Source of the DNA: Patescibacteria group bacterium
Lineage (GTDB): Bacteria > Patescibacteriota > Patescibacteriia > 2-12-FULL-60-25
Direction of reading: 5' to 3'
DNA length: 5,310 nucleotides
NCBI GenBank assembly: GCA_018824765.1
Contig: JAHJFW010000067.1
Location: 1 to 5,310 of the forward strand
Each line of letters starts with the position of its first letter. The first letter of the stretch is position 1. The position numbers and the translations under genes were made by a program. The notes under the pieces were generated by a model that was not told the origin of the DNA, searched no databases, and saw nothing but the letters and a program-made list of their open reading frames with translations. Shown here one piece after another: positions 5,235 through 5,310 of this stretch.

Positions 5235-5299
5235 GTCATCCCAGCGCAGGCTGGGATCCATCAGAAAGACGGATGGATTCCTGCCTTCGCAGGAATGAC
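5235..5299 (-). repeat. 65-bp multi-hairpin dispersed element, copy 2
   Basis: This is the inverted counterpart of 1360-1425. Hairpin ATCCCAGC (5238-5245)/GCTGGGAT (5250-5257) and hairpin ATTCCTGC (5277-5284)/GCAGGAAT (5289-5296) are both perfect, with loops GCAG and CTTC. Outside the central AT-rich spacer only two bases differ from copy 1. It lies upstream of the DUF5654-like gene near the right edge, so what follows it is unknown. Confidence 0.85.
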
Positions 5300-5310
5300 G
5301 AAAGCGAGTC

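Overview
The window looks like a piece of a Patescibacteria (Candidate Phyla Radiation) genome, or a close relative. The evidence is indirect: the style of the type IV pilin genes, a DUF5654-like two-helix membrane protein, compact genes with almost no Shine-Dalgarno signals, and intergenic spaces packed with short AT-rich repeats of the ATTAGTCATT and GGAAATTGAAAATT kinds. No rRNA, tRNA, CRISPR array or transposase is visible, and the lineage is an inference from gene style, not a phylogeny.

Bases 1-2992 are a plus-strand type IV pilus block. They hold the C-terminus of an LVIVD-repeat (beta-propeller type) surface protein, a PilW-like minor prepilin, a PilX-like minor pilin without the usual Glu at +5, a pilM gene interrupted by an in-frame TAA, and a major-type pilin with its own possible promoter and a clear terminator. 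Together these would supply pilus subunits (the pilin-like proteins), a cytoplasmic actin-like assembly factor (PilM), and perhaps a surface adhesin (the LVIVD protein). The pilus motor ATPases, PilC, PilN/PilO and the prepilin peptidase are not in the window.

Bases 2993-3506 hold the pilin terminator, an AGCTTATAGCT inverted repeat, an unrecognised 55-residue basic protein, a bidirectional-looking terminator and repeat-derived sequence. Bases 3507-5158 are on the minus strand: a complete enolase with all catalytic residues, then, upstream of it, a 92-residue DUF5654-like membrane protein. Both are preceded by near-identical 22-bp copies of the ATTAGTCATT repeat.

The most notable points are the single nonsense codon in an otherwise intact pilM, two inverted copies of a 65-66 bp multi-hairpin element bounding about 3.8 kb, and repeat sequence that has become the N-terminal coding part of the PilX-like gene. 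I found no convincing new multi-gene system.
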